Source: Nibrella saemangeumensis (lineage in GTDB: Bacteria > Bacteroidota > Bacteroidia > Cytophagales > Spirosomataceae). From it: a stretch of 64,000 nt of DNA. The notes under the pieces were generated by a model that ran no database searches, was not told where the DNA came from, and saw nothing but the letters and a program-made list of their open reading frames with translations. The DNA lies in contig NZ_BAABHD010000022.1 in the NCBI RefSeq assembly GCF_039541915.1, positions 248,001-312,000 of the forward strand, given 5' to 3'. Positions 61,082-64,000 of this stretch are shown here, one piece after another (position 1 is the stretch's first letter; each line of letters begins with the position of its first letter). The position numbers were made by a program, and so were the translations under genes.

Positions 61082-62146
61082 TCACGAATTTACCTGCTCC
61101 AGCAGGGGCACCGTGACGATAAAATGGCTCTCCGTCTCCCGGATTTCCATCTCATCTTTCGACAGGAGCTGGTACTTGGCGGCAATGTTCGATAGGCCCA
61201 CGCGGTTCGAAGCGACCGGCGTGCGTTTGCGCTGCAGGTTATTACGGATCATCAGCCGGCCCTCGGGTGTTGACTGTATCTCGATCAGCAGCGGCTTATT
61301 GCTTTTGACAATGTTGTGCTTCACCGCATTTTCTACCAGCAGTTGCAGCGTCAGGGGAGGGAGGTAGCGGTTCAGGTACCGGTCATCAATAGCAAGGTCC
61401 ATTGAGACACCATTGCCGAAGCGGGTCTTCAGCATATGGTAGTACGACTGAATAAACTTTAGCTCTGTTTCGAGGGTGGTCGTCTCGTAATTGTTGGTCT
61501 GCAACAGATAGCGGTATACCTGCGACATCTCGGTGACGAACTCCTCGGCTTTGTCGGGATCTTTGGAAATCAGGGCCGTCAGGGAATTCAGGGAATTGAA
61601 CAGAAAGTGCGGATTGACCTGATTTTTGAGCCCGTCGATCTGGCTTTGCAGATTAGCCTTCCGGAGCTGCTCTTTCTCAATGGTACTGGCTTTCCATTCG
61701 GTAATGGAATAGATGCCTTCATAGATACCCACCGATACCACATTGGCCAGCAGATTAAGCAACAGGATCTGTTTGATGGCGTTGTAATCGGCTACATAGT
61801 TGAGGATACTGAAATGCGTGTACACCCAGAACGTGGAGATGATCACCGAGGAGGTCACGATGGCGAACGCCAGAAACATGAACAGGATACGCCGACCCGT
61901 TTGCTTCATGCCCGAAAAACGGGTGGAAATGCCCAGTACCAGCGCATCCATGGTGAAAAACGTGATCGTCGCTACCGACAGGTTGATGGCCGTGGCGGTG
62001 AAAAAGACACGCGGCTGGGTCAGGTACGGGTTGCCCAGCAGCAGATAGCCGATCAGCGGAATAAACCACGGGAACAATAAGCCATAGACCCATTTACAAT
62101 GAGCGCTGAACCGGATCTGTGGCAATCGACTTCGGTAAGATTCCAT
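61082..62146 (-). CDS. LytS-type sensor histidine kinase (second of three)
   Basis: This is a 354-aa membrane kinase with about four membrane helices in residues 18-145 (WVYGLLFPWFIPLIGYLLLG, FTATAINLSVATITFFTMDALVL and two more) and the phosphoacceptor His180 in NQVNPHFLFNSLNSL, followed by PPLTLQLLVENAVKHN and NRVGLSNIAAKY. It starts 2 bases after the stop of the third kinase gene, so these two are translationally close. No regulator gene is attached to it. It may act on the single LytTR protein or on one elsewhere. Confidence 0.92.
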   Translation of the reverse strand: MESYRSRLPQIRFSAHCKWVYGLLFPWFIPLIGYLLLGNPYLTQPRVFFTATAINLSVATITFFTMDALVLGISTRFSGMKQTGRRILFMFLAFAIVTSSVIISTFWVYTHFSILNYVADYNAIKQILLLNLLANVVSVGIYEGIYSITEWKASTIEKEQLRKANLQSQIDGLKNQVNPHFLFNSLNSLTALISKDPDKAEEFVTEMSQVYRYLLQTNNYETTTLETELKFIQSYYHMLKTRFGNGVSMDLAIDDRYLNRYLPPLTLQLLVENAVKHNIVKSNKPLLIEIQSTPEGRLMIRNNLQRKRTPVASNRVGLSNIAAKYQLLSKDEMEIRETESHFIVTVPLLEQVNS

Positions 62147-62148
62147 AG

Positions 62149-63216
62149 TCAGGCGTTAGTCGGGTTAGGGGTAAGTAACGGTAGCTGCACGATGAACTGA
62201 TTATCTTTTTCCAGAATAAGAGGCTCTGCTTCTACTAATTGACGGTATTTGGCGCTGATGTTGACCAGCCCCATACCGCCCGAGGATACCCGCAGGTTTT
62301 TACGCTGCAGTGTATTGCTGACGGTGAGTTGATCCTCTTCGTCCGTGCGAATAGTAATCGTCAGGGGCGACGCGGCATCCACAATGTTGTGTTTGACCGC
62401 ATTTTCGATCAGCAGTTGCATCGTAGCCGGAGGCAGGCAATAACCAAGATGGTGTTCTTTTACTTCGTATTGAAACAGGATACCCTGCCCGAACCGGATA
62501 CCGAGCAGGTGGGCGTAGGAGTGAACATAGTTCAATTCGGCTTCCAGCGTGGTGAGTTCGATATGGTTGGCCTGAAGCTGGTAGCGATAGACTTTTGATA
62601 GTTCACCCACGAATTTCTCGGCTTCTTCCGTGTTCTCCCCAATCAGTGCCGTCAGCGTGTTGAGCGAATTGAACAAAAAATGCGGGTTCACCTGTCCCTT
62701 GATCTTATCAAACTGCTGTTGCAGCGCGGCCCGCTTTAGCTCCTCTTTCTCCTGCAGATTGTCCTGCCATTTGGCATACATATACGATACACCCAGAAAC
62801 AGGCAGTAAACGATAGCAAACACCAGACCCAGGGTGCAGATGGCACGGAGGGTAGGCCAGTCGAAGCGGGTGCCAAAGAGTGGGATCTGGCTGTAGAGAA
62901 AGGTATAAACGACACAAACGGTCAGTGTCAGCAGAATCAGGGAGACCAGCATCACCACCGACCGGATAAACGTCTGATGCATCTCCGGAAACCAGCGAAA
63001 AATTTGCCGGACGTTAACCGCCAGTAAGGCCAGGCCAATAACGTAGAGTGGTATAAGCAGCAGCGTAGCCAGCACGAATACGGTAAGGTTGGAGAAGAAG
63101 CGGGGGCCAATAAAGATATAATTGCCGATCGGAAGAAAGACCGGCATAATCAGCAAGTGGTACCAGAGTTCAAATCTGGCATTGGCCAGAAATTTTGCAA
63201 GGTTGGTTAAGGGCAT
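62149..63216 (-). CDS. LytS-type sensor histidine kinase (third of three)
   Basis: This is a 355-aa membrane kinase with four hydrophobic segments before residue 150 and a coiled linker (LQEKEELKRAALQQQFDKIK). The phosphoacceptor is His179 in GQVNPHFLFNSLNTL, then PPATMQLLIENAVKHN and GGMGLVNISAKYRQL. The three kinases share the catalytic half closely but differ in the membrane half, which suggests different inputs. It is the first gene of the minus-strand kinase row. Confidence 0.92.
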   Translation of the reverse strand: MPLTNLAKFLANARFELWYHLLIMPVFLPIGNYIFIGPRFFSNLTVFVLATLLLIPLYVIGLALLAVNVRQIFRWFPEMHQTFIRSVVMLVSLILLTLTVCVVYTFLYSQIPLFGTRFDWPTLRAICTLGLVFAIVYCLFLGVSYMYAKWQDNLQEKEELKRAALQQQFDKIKGQVNPHFLFNSLNTLTALIGENTEEAEKFVGELSKVYRYQLQANHIELTTLEAELNYVHSYAHLLGIRFGQGILFQYEVKEHHLGYCLPPATMQLLIENAVKHNIVDAASPLTITIRTDEEDQLTVSNTLQRKNLRVSSGGMGLVNISAKYRQLVEAEPLILEKDNQFIVQLPLLTPNPTNA

Positions 63217-63429
63217 ACCTCGAATCGCAGACCGTCATCGCGCACCCGGCTGTATTTCACGGTTACTGTTGACCGTCGGGTGGTAAATACACAGCTAATT
63301 TCGAAAAATTAAGGCACAAAGTCCACCTGATTTGTTAGCTATTGTATAAACGGTCATCTGATAAAACCTATGTGGCTTTTTCCGGCTTTACATTGTAGCT
63401 TTATCGGTCGGTCTATGCGCATTTATTGT

Positions 63430-64000
63430 ATGAAGCTTTTGTGGTGTTTGTTTCTGTATAGCCTGGTGTCTGGCGTATATGCTCAATCCAAACCGGAAAC
63501 GTACGCCGGCCAGATCCGGCAGCATCGGGAGGAGTATAAAGCGGGCTTTCTGAAGTCGCCCAACAGTCCGCTTAAAACCGAAACCGACGTATCTTACCTG
63601 CGGTTTTATGAGCCAGACTCGACTTATCGCTTTGAGGCAGATGTCCGGCTGACACCCGAAGCCGAGCCGTTCGATATGCCGACATACGAAGGATTGCATA
63701 AACCCTACGTTCAGTATGCCGTACTAACGTTTACCCATAAGGGTAAGCCATACCAGTTGGCGTTGTTCCGAAGTTTGCAACTGATGCGGACTCCCCAATA
63801 CCGTGATTACCTATTTTTACCGTTCAAGGATATAACCAACGGAGAGGAAACCTACGGGGGCGGCCGCTACCTCGACTTCAAATTGGGTGATATAAAAAAC
63901 GGCAGACTCACCCTTGATTTCAACAAGGCGTATAACCCGTACTGTGCCTTCAGCGACGGGTATGCCTGCCCGGTGCCACCCAGAGAAAACCGGCTGCCCA
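63430..64000 (+). CDS. DUF1684 family exported protein (3' end outside window)
   Basis: The frame is open to the end of the window, so the gene is truncated at its 3' end by the window border. The ATG at 63430 gives a signal peptide (MKLLWCLFLYSLVSGVYAQ); an in-frame ATG at 63415 is also possible. The visible 190 residues match DUF1684: IRQHREEYKAGFLKSPNSPL, VQYAVLTFTHKGKPYQLALF, LFLPFKDITNGEETYGGGRYLDF and the highly typical LDFNKAYNPYCAFSDGYACPVPP. It is divergent from the third kinase gene. The function of the family is unknown. Confidence 0.88.
   Translation, partial: MKLLWCLFLYSLVSGVYAQSKPETYAGQIRQHREEYKAGFLKSPNSPLKTETDVSYLRFYEPDSTYRFEADVRLTPEAEPFDMPTYEGLHKPYVQYAVLTFTHKGKPYQLALFRSLQLMRTPQYRDYLFLPFKDITNGEETYGGGRYLDFKLGDIKNGRLTLDFNKAYNPYCAFSDGYACPVPPRENRLP

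Overview
The window looks like chromosomal DNA of a Bacteroidota bacterium, most likely order Cytophagales and close to Spirosoma (Spirosomaceae). This is inferred from gene content, not from a marker-gene search. The signs are two SusC/SusD pairs, three proteins with type IX secretion type-B C-terminal domains, several promoters of the Bacteroidota form TTTG-N19-TAnnTTTG, two Uma2 proteins, LytS/LytTR signalling and moderately high GC. No tRNA, rRNA, CRISPR array, insertion sequence or prophage was seen.

Layout. 1-6.2 kb: the 3' part of an STN-domain SusC, its SusD and a Tat-signal FAD oxidoreductase. 6.3-10.9 kb: a small orphan gene with its own promoter and terminator, then a single-chain type IIG-like restriction-modification enzyme carrying low-complexity in-frame inserts, ending at a palindromic repeat element. 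10.9-19 kb: a soluble PAS histidine kinase, a 23S-type pseudouridine synthase with a roughly 390-residue R/D/G-rich disordered N-terminus, acetoacetate-CoA ligase and a CtpA-like protease. 19-24.4 kb: two tandem paralogues, both exactly 796 aa, exported by type IX secretion, plus a small secreted protein. 24.4-46.8 kb: mostly housekeeping and single genes (ffh, icd, thioredoxin, SNF2 helicase, DPP-IV peptidase, M20 hydrolase, PRPP transferase, YceI, ADH), a PQQ-type dehydrogenase with a cytochrome c lipoprotein, and a second PAS kinase with a second copy of the palindromic element. 47.4-55.8 kb: a pectin utilisation locus on the minus strand (SusC, SusD, PL10 pectate lyase, CE8 pectinesterase, esterase). 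56-64 kb: trehalase, two small uncharacterised proteins, three LytS-type kinases with a single LytTR regulator, and the start of a DUF1684 gene.

How the parts work together. The pectin locus encodes uptake (SusCD), backbone cleavage (PL10) and de-esterification (CE8 plus an alpha/beta hydrolase). The PQQ-type dehydrogenase probably passes electrons to the adjacent cytochrome c. The LytS/LytTR cluster has three kinases but one regulator. Three 12-bp near-palindromes repeated at exactly 21-bp spacing sit just upstream of the promoter of the kinase-regulator pair.

The observations most worth a second look are: (1) two REP-doublet-like elements with 31-32-bp inverted arms and a central hairpin that keeps its shape while its sequence changes, one of them next to a partial unit that supplies a kinase stop codon; (2) the 21-bp-phased 12-mer array upstream of the LytTR operon; (3) an exact three-fold 15-bp repeat after the LytTR stop that reads as a Pro/Gly tail in another frame; (4) palindromic and low-complexity inserts inside the restriction-modification gene.
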